This document shows positions 10,390 through 20,409 of a DNA stretch of 64,000 nt, piece by piece. The DNA is from Blastobasis lacticolella (Eukaryota; Arthropoda; Insecta; Lepidoptera; Blastobasidae): the NCBI GenBank assembly GCA_905147135.1, contig LR990060.1:884001-948000 (forward strand), written 5' to 3'. Below the pieces are notes generated by a model. It did not search any database, was not told where the DNA came from, and was given only the letters and a program-made list of their open reading frames with translations. The translations under genes and the position numbers were made by a program. Within the stretch, counting starts at the first letter, position 1; every line of letters begins with the position of its first letter.

Positions 10390-13300
10390 GTAAGAGAGAT
10401 TGTACCTTAATGTCTAGCTGAGAGAGTCAAAAGTCACTTTTCCAAGTCACAATTGATAGTCACGTCAGACATTTGACAACCATCACAACCGATATACAGT
10501 TTGAATGAGGATTCGTCACAATTGTTGGTTAGTAACTTTTCTGTTAGCTTATGATACCACATGAATGAGTATGAAGAAATGTTCACGATACCTCTTAAAC
10601 CAGAAAAGATATATGAGCTAGAACACTGTGATTTTGGCATGTCTAATGAAGTCATTCGACACCCGGGTAAATCTTTCTATTTCATTGCACTTGACATTTC
10701 CTTCAAACCCATATAACTTAGGCATTTCAAAATATACTTAAAAGTTTCATTGCTATGAAAATGCATTCAGATTTTATTCACAAACCTATAAAATTCTACC
10801 ATATGATTGATTCTCACTGTGTTCCGGTTTGATGGATTAAATAGCAAGGCATTTCATCTTCCATAGTTATAAGTTTATAATACATCTGCGGTGCTACATT
10901 CTACAAGCTTTTATAATGTTTGTATGTAATTATGTATGTCCGGGGCAAATCTTGCAAGCCTAATTTGTCCCACTTCCCTGCGTTCAATTGAGCTTAAATT
11001 CGGTATATCTATGTAACTTGGATGACAACGAATTAATATGATAACACGGAGCTGGTCCTGATCAAAGGAACTAATGAACGCAATAAGATAAACCCATCGT
11101 GTTTAGACACTTTCAAATACGTCTTCATGAGTACTATTCCCTTCGGAATGGAATAGTCCTGATGAGTATGTGTAATAGGTACCTTTTTTATGACATACGG
11201 CAGGCAAACAGGCAAGCGAGCCACCTGATGGGAAGTGGTCGCCACTGTCTATAGACATTAGCAACACCAAGCGTATCGCCAATGCGTTGCCCACCTCTTA
11301 TAACACGTTGCTCTGGCAGCAAAAAGGCTGTCAAATTTCAACCAAAATTTCTATAAAAAATTGTTATGATTTTTTTTTATTTGAGGCCTTATATTATATA
11401 CTTACTGCGCTGGCTCAAAGACACTCTAAAGTCACGGCCGTCTGCTTACAAATAGTTATACTTACTCTGTATTCCCAATTCCCACAAGCTATAAAAGCTA
11501 TTCGACGCACATGAACTGTAGCCGTAAACTCAGTAAATACTGTCCACAAACTTATTTGTCCCGATGGCCGAAACTGGAACTAAGTGTCGCCATTTCGAAA
11601 AGTTATTTTGTTGTCAACAACAGCGACGCCGCTGCCAGATAAGTTTGTGGCATCATCAACGGCGCATGCCGTGCTGAAATCATCTCCCGATTATGAAACT
11701 GACCTAGACTCGGCACATAAATAATTTACAAAATTAGTAGTTACACTATGTTCGCAATGGTCTAATAATAAATACAGATCAGATTTTTTTTTTTATGTCA
11801 TACAGTAGGCAAACAGGCAAGCGGGCCACCTGATGGAAAGTGGTCACCACTGCCTATAGACATTAGCAACACCAAGAGTATCGCTAATGCGTTGCCCACC
11901 TCTATAACACGTTGCTCTGGCAGCAAAAAGCAAATGCCACTCCACTGCCAAAGCCACGGTTCCCCAAATCCCCACCCCATGGAGCACTGGAAACCTTACT
12001 CACCGGCAGAAACACAATACTATTTAAAAGAGTATTATTTATCTGCGATATTCTGTAAGGTGGAGGTACTTCCCCAGTCGGGCGGCTCCAATTCGAACGA
12101 GATACCCCGCTATGCCCTACCTCTCTTAATTATAATTGATATGGACCAGCTAATCTATTAATTCGGTACGGCTACAGGACTGTTTATTTATGTAATTTTA
12201 AGTGCATTTTTTGGCCGTGTGGTGTTCGGCAGAGTAGAATAGCACCAAGCCTTTTACAGTCGCGGGTGTCGTACAAGGCGACTAATGTTTCGGAGGCAAA
12301 AAACTGCGTAGACTGGAAAATGGGCAGCAGCATTTTTCATTGTTATATTTATAACACTGCGATCTCCAACCCGCTTGTTAAATGTGGAGGTTATGGCAAT
12401 AACCTCCCCTTTCGTGGATGATGCCTTGAGTACTGTAGTGGATTGTAATGGCTGTGATGATGACAAATAAGAATTATAATTGATATGGAGCAGCTAATCA
12501 AATACGTTACGACTATAAAATTATTAATTTATGTAATTTTAAGGAGCGTTAGTGGCCGAGTGGTGAGGGTATTTGACTCGTAAGCGAGAGGTAGTAGGTT
12601 CGAATCCCACTACGGCCATGTACTTTTCCGAGTTATGTACATTCGTTGAATACTAACCGATGCTCTTACGGTGAGGGAAGACATTGTGATGAAACCTGCA
12701 CATTAAGACGACTGGTTCCTCTGATTAACAGTGCTACGGAGGTTATATGTCAGCCGCTCCACTGTAATTACCTGATCTGCCAAATTCTAGATCATTTTGG
12801 TCAAGTCGGACCCCAGGCCCTTGTGTGCAAGAGCACAACTGGGACATTAACGCCAAGATTAACGCTTTTTGTTGCCAGAGCAACGTGTTATAGAGGTAGG
12901 CAACGCATTAGCGATTCTCTTGGTGTTGCTAATGTCTATAGGCAGTAGTGACCACTTTCCATCAGGTAGCCGCTTGCCTACCGAATGGCATAAAAAAAGA
13001 TGATATCTGGAGGAGCGCAAATTGTTATGTATGGAAATATTTTTTTTTGTATTTTAAAACAAATGGCTTTTTGCAAAAGAATTTTAGCAATGTCAATAGG
13101 AGCGTTGCTTTGGATAAAGTTAGTAACCTAAATAATGTGCAACCTACTTAAGGACATAAGGAAAACCAGTGTTAGTATATCCATATACTTACTATTCTAA
13201 AACTGAATAATCCACAAGAACTTTGATTTTTTTAAACACACTAGTCATTCACTTTCTTTCCGTTTACCATTTTCCTTGCTAACTTTCTATTTGGCTTGAA

Positions 13301-16300
13301 CAGATCCCTTATACATATCATTATCGCTAATTACCTATACCTAATCATCGTGTTTTCAATAACAAACAAAGCCTCTGCAAGCGTCTTATAATACAATTTT
13401 ACATTAATAACCACACGAACAAAGTCCTTCAGTCCATATCTAGGGCGAGTCGCACATTCTGAAGGGCTATATTAATTAAATAATAGTCATCTTTTGGCGT
13501 TAATGAGCCGGCTGTGCCCTCGATCACGAGGGCCCTGGGTCCGCCTTGGCCATGATCCAGGATTTGGCGATCAGGTAATTACAATGGAGCGACTGAATGA
13601 GAATGAAAATGAAAAAGTATTTATTGTATTAGGATTACATTAATTAATCTCTTTTCAAAAGTCAAAAATCTAACGGAAAACAAAGGGAAGTTAAGCAAGC
13701 TCATCCAGGTAGGGGGCGACGCATGCAGACCGATCAGCGCGCGCGAGGGCTTACTCCGGCGAGACACCGGGCACCGATACGCGCCACTACTATCTGACCT
13801 CCATGACCCTGCTACCAGGGGAACCAGACCAGATTGGATCATGGTTACAAATTCAGTTGCCTGAATGTGCTGGTTACATCACGATGTTTTTCCTCACAGT
13901 AAGAGCATCAGAATATGTACTAGAATTCAACTAATGTTCATAACTCAGAAAAGAGTCATTGGTACATGGCCGCAGCGGGATTCGAACCCAGTACCTCTCG
14001 CTTACGAGTCGGATGCCTTAACGGCTGGGCCACCGGCGCCGCATAACACAATATTATACAGTAATTACCACATGAACAAAGTCCTTCAGTCCATATCTAG
14101 GGCGAGGCGCATATTCTGAAGGGCTATATTAATTGCTTCGCATAAACGGCATGCCTCCATGAGATTCAATTACTGCCAGCGCTTAGCGTGGGTGTCGAGA
14201 TTAAAGACGATGGATCTGGTATTAACTGGATATGGGTAGACTAAACTGACTTTGATGAATTTTTCGATGATACAATCGCTCTACCTATTCGCGATTCTAC
14301 ACAATATACAAAGACCAAGATTTTGATTTGGATTTTGGTTTGGTTTTGACACGGTATATGGCCAATTCAGTTTTAAAAAAGTCTATACCATATTATTGGT
14401 TGGTGATACGGTTTGTTTTATATCCATCCAGAGTAAAAAATATTCCTGACCAGATTAGACTATGGTTACACATTCAGTGGCCTAAATGTACAGGTTTCGT
14501 CACGATGTTTTCCTTCACCGTAAAAACATCGGTTAGTATTCAACTCAGAAAGAGTCATTGAATTCGAACCAAGTACTTCTCACTTACGAGTAGCATTCCT
14601 TACCCACTCGGCCACCGACGCTCCAACAGGCCGCAGTAAACATCCTGTTCTCCACGCGAACGAGGTCACGGGCACAGCTAGTATGCACATATAATATAAT
14701 ATAATATATTCGTGGACAAATTCACACAGCGCCATCTAGCCCCAAACTAAGCAAAGCTTGTACTATGGGTGCTAGATAACTGATATACTACTTAAATAAT
14801 GTTTTTTTTTTTTTTTCAAATATATACTTATTATACATAGAACACCCAGACCCGTAACAGAAATTAAAATTCATCATTTCAATTTCTGCCCGGCCGGGAA
14901 TCGAACCCGGGACCTCTTGCGTGGCAGACCGGATGTTGACCATTGAACCACTCAGGTCGTCAAATATGTATATAATGTAAAGCATATAATATAATCCACC
15001 ATTATCCGTCTTCCAGGCCCGGCAGCGTTTCGAATCGAGCGCCAGGAAGTTCATGGAAACCACCATCACAATAGCGAAGAGGCTGCGGCCCAAAGCCCTG
15101 TGGGGCTACTACGGGTTCCCGTACTGCTTCAATATGGCCTCCAACAACTTGGTGGAGAAGTGCTCCTATACTGTCTCGAGTGAGAACGATCAGTGAGTAC
15201 TGCTTTTCTTATGTTCTCGTATTGCAACAGATTATTTCTCCTGTCAATTCTATTTTATAACAGGAGAGCTATCATCACACCGCTCGCTACCGCATCCTCA
15301 CACCTTGGAGCCGAATGGGTCGTGAACTGTGGCTCCAAAGGAACTTTCTCCCACGCACACTAAGGTTGTTGAATGAGCTCCCTGGAGAGTACAACATGGA
15401 GTTCTTCATGAACATTTACATTTACACATTCAGTATTGACATTCACCTGAACATTGGACCTACACATGCAGGTTTTATCACGATGTTTTCCAGCACCGTA
15501 AGAGCATCGGGTAGTATTCAACTAATGTACATAACTCAGAAAAGAGTCATTGATACACGGTGGCACTTGAGTTCGGATTCGTTACCTCGGGGCTCGAGTC
15601 GGACCCCTTAACCATTAGGCGCTGTCCTAATTTCCAAAGGGCGTACGACGGGCGGTTTTGAGGTCTCCAATTGGTCAGGCGATGTCCGTACGACCATGAC
15701 GCACAACCGTTGCCAAATAGGACAGCACCATACCTAGGTGGTGTGGTGTGCCTCCTAATCCATTGACGAGGCGAGGTTGACGAAAGTCTGCTGGGGCCCG
15801 GAGATTGTTTGAAGAGTTTCCGGAGTCGATCGGAAATGCCAGTTAGTATTAAACTAATGTACATAACTCAGAAAAGAGTCATTGGTATAACTAGTGTCAA
15901 ATAAGAAGAGACTTGGTCACGTGGTTCGCCTTGCGCTGTATTCGATTACCTGCGTGGAATCCCCTCCACTGCCATTTGACAAGTCTCTTCTTTCGTGACA
16001 CGGGTTAGACACGGTGGCACTTGAGTTCGAATCCGGTACCTGGAGGACCCCTTAACCATAAAACTCTCTCCTAATTGGCAACGGTCGTGCGACGTCCGTT
16101 GTACGACCGTTGCCAAATAGGACAGCCCTCACCACAGACGCTCGACAATACTTCACCTCCACCGTTAAGAGAGGTAGGGTATAGCGGGGTATCCCGTTCG
16201 AATTGGAGCCGCCCGACTGTGAAAAAATCTTCACCTTAGAGAATACCGTAGCTAAACAATACTCTTTTAAACAGCCTTGTGTTTCTGCGGTGAGTAAGGT

Positions 16301-19300
16301 TTCCAGTGCTCCATGGGGTGGGGATTTGGGAAACCGTGGCTTTGGCAGTGGAGGGGCATTTGCCATTTCGCTGCCAGAGCAACGTGTTATAGAGATGGAC
16401 AACGCATTGGCGATACTCTTGGTGTAGCTGATGTCTATAGGCAGTGGTGACCACTTTCCATCAGGTGGCTCTCTCTTTCCAGAATAAACTGGCTCTGGAG
16501 CGAGAGTACTGCTCTCTACCCATCCGTATACAGCTCTCGGTCGCTGTCCACGGCCCAGCTGGTGAAGTTGGTTCGTGGGCGCGTCGCGGAGGCCACGCGG
16601 ACGGGCCGCGGGCCGGTGCTGCCTTACTTCTGGTTCCGGTACCGGGATGGCGGGTATATGAGCCAGGTTGGTTGTGATTACTTTTTTAATTTTTTTTTCT
16701 TTTCTTCTTTACCTTAAGGGATCGATTAAGGGATGTCGAGTATGAGTCAGGCTGGTTCTGATTTTTTATTCTTTTTTTTTACTGCCTTTTTTCTGGTTTC
16801 GGTACCGGGACGGCGGGTATATGAGCCAGGTTGGTTACGTTTATTTTTTATTTTTATATATAACACTTTATTGTAGATCATAGGAGATTGTAAAAATACA
16901 GTTTAAAACAATATAGCTACAAGGGCGGCCTTATCGCTGAGAGCAATTTCTTCCAGGCAACCATTTACATTTTTTAATCTCATTTTCTCGTTTTACTTTT
17001 ATTTTTAATTGACTGATTATATACTAGTAACGCGCTGTCGACGCCGCCTGTAAATTACTACTGAGGTCGTGCAAGTCGTGCCGCCTAACTCCGATAGAAC
17101 GCCGCCATCTTGAACCAACTGAGTAGGGACCAAAGGGGCAAGGGGGGGGAAGGGGGCAAGGAAGAGCCAGAGCTGTATTGATGCGATTGGTCTCTACTGA
17201 ATTGGAAAAAGATGGCGGCGAGCCATCGGAGTTACGCGGTACGACCACTGTTTTCGGTATCGGGACTGCAGATTAAGACGCTGGCCTAGTTGGCAGCGGT
17301 TGTACGACTGTTGCCAATTAAGACAGCGCCATAGGTAGGTTAGTTCTTTGGTCGGAAGAGGATGGACCTCTGATGGATGGGATATTAGCAAGTTTCGAGA
17401 CGCCCAATAAGGCTCCGATGTGGCTTCATCACATGCCCGATTTAGATTAGTCAAGGGTCAAGGAAATCATCATCATGACACTGCTGGGCATAGGCCTCCC
17501 CACGAAATCTCCACGGTGGCCGGTCCTGTGCCTTCCGCATCCAGATGGTACCTGCGATCTTTACCACCTTGTGGGGAGGCCTACCTAAGGACAGTGGCCA
17601 TAAGCAAGTACAAGTACAGAGAGTGGCGAGTGGCGAGCGCCCAGATAGTGACTGTTACCTCACAGCCAGTACAGTAACATTTCCCAATTGCAATTGACGA
17701 GCAACATTAAAAAAACGAGCATTAAAATTTCCTTCATGCTACAGCCAGTATACACCGAGCTAAATTTAGACGTATACAGGATTTAGTACTACTAGCCTCA
17801 TAAAATAGAAAGTGATTTTATTTAAATTTAATTGCAGACAGCTTGCTAGTTGACTCGCACTCTGATGCATGGGACGCGTGGTGATTGTATGATGTAGACA
17901 GGCTCTAGGAAACTTCAATGGTACAGGGTCTTACCATTCGACTACGAGTTCGAAATCACAGTTCGCAGTTTCAAAATAACTATCGATGTTGCTCATTTTC
18001 TGACCTTACGGAGGTTATAGTTGTTGACTCACGCTGGCTATATTGCGACTATCAAAATTATAGTCTTTTAGAATATGGCAACAACCTGGCGGTCACTACA
18101 CATCTATGCATATCATAACGACTCAAAGCACTGATTGCATTTCCATGTAGTAGTAATTACAAGCCTTTAAATCTAAGTCAGTATGTTTGTTGACAATTGA
18201 ACGTCATCATCTTGGCGATAATATTCCGGCTGTGCGCTCGTGCACGAGGGCCCACGGTCCACCTTGACTATGATTTACCATTTGGCAGATCAGATAATTA
18301 CAGTGAAGCGACTGCGTCTGTCCTCCGTGACCCTGCAACCAAGCGAACTTAACCAGATTTGGTCATTGTTGTATGGAGCCTAATTAATGAGTGCCTGATG
18401 TATTGATACTTAACTTAGAAATTTACTTCAAGTCTCCAGTAACAGGTACCTGTAGAGTCGTAATAACATGTTAAGTAAATTTTACTTCGTTTATTCCAGG
18501 AGGACCTTGCGGCTTTCCTGAAAACGATATACAAGTCAAAAGCGACAGGTTTCATAATATGGGGCTCATCAAGTGACGTGAACACCGTAGACAAATGTAC
18601 CAAACTACTAAATTACGTAGAGAACATCTTGGGGCCGGCCATAGCCAAATATACTAAAGGCATCAATAGAAACGACGACGAACTTCAAAGCAGTGAGAAC
18701 AATACAAGTAACGAAATAAATTACAATGAGAATGCAACAACTACTACTATAGCCCCAACTACTGAGGATCCTTTCAAAACAAACTCGAGTGAAGAGCAAA
18801 ATCAAGCAAAGTTAGTTACAAAACAATCGATCAGGACAACGAGAGCACCGTTGAAAAACATTGAACCAGACTTAGCTGACCCTGAGTACGACTGGAAACC
18901 TCCACAGAATTATTCGCAAGAAATAAAAAGGTACGTAGAAGAAGAGTACACGACGACAGAAAACTCTCATTCCAGCGATGAACTGTTAATACAGAATCTA
19001 AATCGAACAATAATAGATTATATACTGGACGCGTTCATCTATGACGATAATTTTAGTACTACTGATATAAGTACCGATACAACAGATTGGCACAGCATTA
19101 GTACAACAGAGTCAAGTATTGATACAATAGATTGGCACAGCATTAGCACAACAGAGTCAAGTATTGATACAACAGATTGGCACAGCATTAGCACAACAGA
19201 GTCAAGTATTGATACAACAGATTGGCACAGCATTAGCACAACAGACTCAAGTATTGATACAACAGAGTCAGTTATTGGTACAACAGAGTCCTACTGGCCG

Positions 19301-19753
19301 ATACGCTTTGCTATTACAACAGAAACCAGTACGCCAGAGAGGCAAGATGAATTAGGAACAAGTACTTTAGACTATACAAGTACAGAATCTACCTCAGATT
19401 TCTACGAAAGTACCACAAAAACCGCATCCACTCTAAGTAATAAATATGATTATAAATTAGAACATACAACTCAGGGATCGATGTCCGAAGAGATATCATC
19501 GACAGAACCAGAAGACGAGATCATTGCTGATGGTGTAACAGAAGTGTACACTGACTTCGATATATCGGGCGACAAGAAATGGTTAGAACGAATCACGACA
19601 GAAGAAAATAAGTTGTATGACATCGGTGATACAATCTTGATGAACTATCAAACTAATACGAACTACAGTCACAACTATAGCAACGAAGGCAATGGCGATA
19701 CTGCAAGCGATAATTCCAGATCAAACCAGGTTACTGTCTCAAATGTTTCATAA
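10250..19753 (+). CDS. Hyaluronidase (GH56), 3' part of gene, four exons
   Basis: Exons 10250-10389, 15017-15192, 16483-16666 and 18500-19753 are all bounded by AG/GT and join in phase (2, 0, 2, 0). They give 583 codons, a split first Gly and a TAA stop. The product matches insect and venom-type hyaluronidases, which are secreted endoglycosidases that cut hyaluronan or chondroitin. The first exon carries IDFESWRP with the catalytic Asp-x-Glu pair. Later blocks are WGYYGFPYCFN, the SENDQ/INWLW junction, LPYFWFRYRDGGY and GFIIWGSSSD, in family order and spacing. The catalytic domain ends near residue 54 of the last exon and is followed by a 363-residue Ser/Thr/Asn-rich tail that ordinary insect hyaluronidases lack. 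There is no EGF-like module and no membrane anchor. The signal peptide and N-terminal strands are missing; their exons were not recognised upstream. Introns hold SINEs and LINE debris. Family assignment is firm; physiological role (venom, saliva, moulting or development) cannot be told. Confidence 0.9.
10390..11179 (+). other. Hyaluronidase intron, unique AT-rich part
   Basis: Intronic, no repeat family recognised, no ORF of note. Confidence 0.6.
11180..11330 (+). mobile_element. Rep-C copy, truncated (+)
   Basis: It has the head words caggcaaacaggcaagcg, cacctgatgggaagtggtcg and aatgcgttgcccacctct, then breaks off. It lies inside a hyaluronidase intron. Confidence 0.8.
11795..12128 (+). mobile_element. 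Rep-C copy, full length (+)
   Basis: It runs from tatgtcatacagtaggcaaa to ctatgccctacctctctt. It is almost identical to the copy at 35918-36212. The variant at 32293-32660 still encodes LINE ORF2 residues, so the family is derived from a LINE 3' end. Confidence 0.88.
12206..12475 (-). mobile_element. Rep-E copy (-)
   Basis: It reads as the reverse complement of the 42472-42740 copy (cggccgtgtggtgt-like start, cctcccctttcgtgg, cagtccactgcagg-like end). Intronic. Confidence 0.78.
12540..12860 (+). mobile_element. SINE-A copy (+)
   Basis: Complete head (gcgttagtggccgagtggtg, box B ggttcgaatcccactacgg), body and the cattaacgcc end. Confidence 0.85.
12866..12990 (-). mobile_element. Rep-C copy, truncated (-)
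   Basis: Reverse-oriented head words (gttgccagagcaacgtgtta, gtgaccactttccatcaggt). It abuts the preceding SINE-A copy. Confidence 0.8.
12991..13496 (+). other. Hyaluronidase intron, unassigned part
   Basis: AT-rich intronic DNA. The words cacgaacaaagtccttcagt and ctagggcgag near 13413-13448 recur at 14065-14108, so the edges of the next SINE share a duplicated flank. Confidence 0.5.
13497..14045 (-). mobile_element. SINE-A copy (-) split by another insertion
   Basis: Tail at 13497-13597 (gttaatgagccggctgtgcc), then foreign DNA at 13598-13792, then body and head at 13793-14045 (box B complement ggattcgaacccagtacctc). The flanks share the phrase cgaacaaagtccttcagtcc (13416 and 14069), in direct orientation. 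Confidence 0.78.
14448..14625 (-). mobile_element. SINE-A copy (-), short
   Basis: Starts within the body (gaccagattagactatggtt) and ends with the head complement (cactcggccaccgacgct). Confidence 0.8.
14705..14962 (-). mobile_element. SINE-B copy (-), tRNA-derived
   Basis: The body (gtggacaaattcacacagcg) leads to the tRNA-like head complement with box B gggaatcgaacccgggacct, resembling Gly-type tRNA. It ends some 55 bp before a hyaluronidase exon. Confidence 0.88.
15017..15192 (+). CDS. Hyaluronidase exon, WGYYGFPYCFN block
   Basis: The exon starts after ttccag and ends CA|gtgagt, giving 58 codons plus two bases. It encodes the helix ARQRFESSARKFM, the conserved WGYYGFPYC strand and a second Cys in EKCSY. 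The donor has to split Gln (CA|A), because the next exon starts with A and this restores the family's END-x-x-x-W spacing. A glycine-tRNA-like SINE ends only about 55 bp upstream of the acceptor. Confidence 0.92.
15260..15420 (+). mobile_element. LINE ORF2 C-terminal fragment
   Basis: The reading frame gives MGRELWLQRNFLPRTLRLLN and ELPGEYNMEFFMN, the typical extreme C-terminus of jockey/CR1-group LINE ORF2 (RT-x-x-WNELP-like). It is intronic to hyaluronidase. Confidence 0.7.
15421..15635 (-). mobile_element. SINE-A copy (-), first
   Basis: Body at 15465 (catgcaggttttatcacgat) and head complement to about 15620 (gtcggaccccttaaccatta). Confidence 0.75.
15636..15839 (+). other. Degraded repeat sequence between SINEs
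   Basis: It holds words also found near 16070-16130 (cgaccgttgccaaataggac), pointing to a local duplication around the two SINE-A heads. Confidence 0.5.
15840..16085 (-). mobile_element. SINE-A copy (-), second, split by a MITE
   Basis: Head pieces 15840-15890 and 16008-16085 are in order (cagaaaagagtcattggtat; gcacttgagttcgaatccgg). The sequence between them is the 108-bp MITE listed next. Confidence 0.75.
15894..16001. mobile_element. 108-bp MITE nested in SINE-A
   Basis: Ends gtgtcaaataagaagagact and agtctcttctttcgtgacac are inverted repeats of about 20 bp with few mismatches. There is no ORF. Confidence 0.75.
16133..16469 (-). mobile_element. Rep-C copy, full length (-)
   Basis: It runs from the tail complement (gttaagagaggtagggtata) to the head complement (ccactttccatcaggtgg). 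It stops only 13 bp before the next hyaluronidase exon, so that intron's 3' end is made almost wholly of this repeat. Confidence 0.87.
16483..16666 (+). CDS. Hyaluronidase exon, INWLW to GGYMSQ
   Basis: The exon begins after ctctctttccag and ends AGCCAG|gttggt; one base completes Gln and 61 codons follow. It encodes WLWSESTALYPSVY, a basic helix (KLVRGRVAEATR) and the LPYFWFRYRDGG substrate-cleft block. A longer open reading frame overlaps it in another frame but is a shadow. The donor GTTGGT is weak, and its surroundings are repeated twice more in the following intron. Confidence 0.9.
16619..16835 (+). repeat. About 82-bp tandem triplication of exon end plus splice donor
   Basis: Unit 1 is the true exon end and donor (16619-16673). 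Unit 2 (16731-16765) is degenerate. Unit 3 (16782-16835) matches unit 1 over 54 bp with four differences and still reads LPFFWFRYRDGGYMSQ in the exon's frame, followed by the same gttggtt donor. Pyrimidine-rich intron sequence is repeated between units. Confidence 0.85.
16836..17460 (+). other. Hyaluronidase intron with Rep-I fragment
   Basis: About 16850-16980 is Rep-I (acaagggcggccttatcgct, ttcttccaggcaacc), also seen at 63745-63810. The rest includes a g-rich run (17137-17158) and words resembling 15650-15730 (ggttgtacgactgttgccaa). Confidence 0.5.
17466..17600 (+). mobile_element. Rep-F copy (+)
   Basis: Words catcatcatgacactgctgg, gcataggcctccccacg and ggtacctgcgatctttacca are shared with 2228-2350 and 46525-46705. 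This resembles RTE-type LINE 3' ends. Confidence 0.75.
17601..18205 (+). other. Hyaluronidase intron, no element recognised
   Basis: Intronic AT-rich sequence without clear repeats or exons. Confidence 0.55.
18206..18371 (-). mobile_element. SINE-A tail (-)
   Basis: Family tail words (catcttggcgataatattcc, cagatcagataattacagtg); the tRNA-like head is missing. Confidence 0.75.
18500..19753 (+). CDS. Hyaluronidase terminal exon with mucin-like tail
   Basis: The acceptor ttattccag starts the exon in phase 0; it has 417 codons and a TAA. Residues 1-54 finish the catalytic domain (GFIIWGSSSD, then the helix with DKC and LGPAIAKY). Residues 55-417 are rich in Thr, Ser, Glu, Asp and Asn, with several N-x-S/T sequons (for example NYSQ, NRT and two NYS) and abundant potential O-glycosylation sites. 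Four tandem 15-residue repeats with core DWHSISTTESSIDT lie near the middle. There is no transmembrane segment and no extra cysteine cluster, so a secreted, possibly heavily glycosylated extension is inferred. Confidence 0.9.
   Translation, partial: EDLAAFLKTIYKSKATGFIIWGSSSDVNTVDKCTKLLNYVENILGPAIAKYTKGINRNDDELQSSENNTSNEINYNENATTTTIAPTTEDPFKTNSSEEQNQAKLVTKQSIRTTRAPLKNIEPDLADPEYDWKPPQNYSQEIKRYVEEEYTTTENSHSSDELLIQNLNRTIIDYILDAFIYDDNFSTTDISTDTTDWHSISTTESSIDTIDWHSISTTESSIDTTDWHSISTTESSIDTTDWHSISTTDSSIDTTESVIGTTESYWPIRFAITTETSTPERQDELGTSTLDYTSTESTSDFYESTTKTASTLSNKYDYKLEHTTQGSMSEEISSTEPEDEIIADGVTEVYTDFDISGDKKWLERITTEENKLYDIGDTILMNYQTNTNYSHNYSNEGNGDTASDNSRSNQVTVSNVS
19076..19256 (+). repeat. 45-bp coding tandem repeat, four copies
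   Basis: The trinucleotide-preserving 45-bp unit repeats with starts spaced exactly 45 bp (gattggcacag at 19085, 19130, 19175, 19220). It encodes the 15-residue Ser/Thr-rich unit DWHSISTTESSIDT plus one variable residue. Copies differ by very few bases, so expansion is recent. Confidence 0.95.
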
Positions 19754-20409
19754 TCCAATAACCTCAAAGATTGAATCCTCTTTGCTCGTGATCCAGCTAT
19801 GCTGAACCAAGAAATGCTTTATGTAGGTAAAACAAAGCATCAAGAAGAGGTGGAAACTGTACACATAAAATATAAATTTGTGAATACATCACAATTACAT
19901 GGACCACGTAGTTTGATCACGAATATAGAGATAGACAATACAATAACCGACCAATCTAAAGCTGGCCTACTTGTATTATATTCTGACATAACCTATCTAA
20001 AAGTCTAAAATAAGTGCCGCACCTAACTCCAAAAATAACTTTAGGTTTCTCTTCGCAACTTTTCTGAGTACAAAATAATCTTGCCATAATAATTTACCAT
20101 ATTTTCCCACAATTTTGGTTAAAATAGTTGCAATATCTTCTAAGTGTTGTTTCTGCTTGATGTTTCTTGGGATTCATTGCTTAAACAACGTCGACTTGTT
20201 TGTCAAACATCATGTGAATGTTTAAAGGTTCATGTTTAATATTTACGCATCGATCATTTCCTATTTAACCTAGGTATACCTTGCTGTAATACATCTAACT
20301 TGCACAGGTTTTAGACAGATACCTGCTATATCATTTAAACTGGGTCACCCATTCCAATATAACAATGCTTCACCAATCATAATTGCATTCAAAACCCGCT
20401 ACTTACTTG
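19754..20409 (+). other. Hyaluronidase 3' flank with in-frame downstream ORF
   Basis: After the TAA, a second in-frame stop (TGA at 19772-19774) is followed by an ATG (19799) that stays open for 69 codons to 20008, in the same frame as the gene. It may be 3' UTR or former coding tail. No canonical AATAAA is seen within the next several hundred bases. Confidence 0.5.

Noticed and set aside
16444..16677. Open frame of 77 codons over the hyaluronidase exon
   Set aside because: It is in the wrong frame; the frame giving WLWSES and FWFRYRDGG, with matching splice phases, is the real one.
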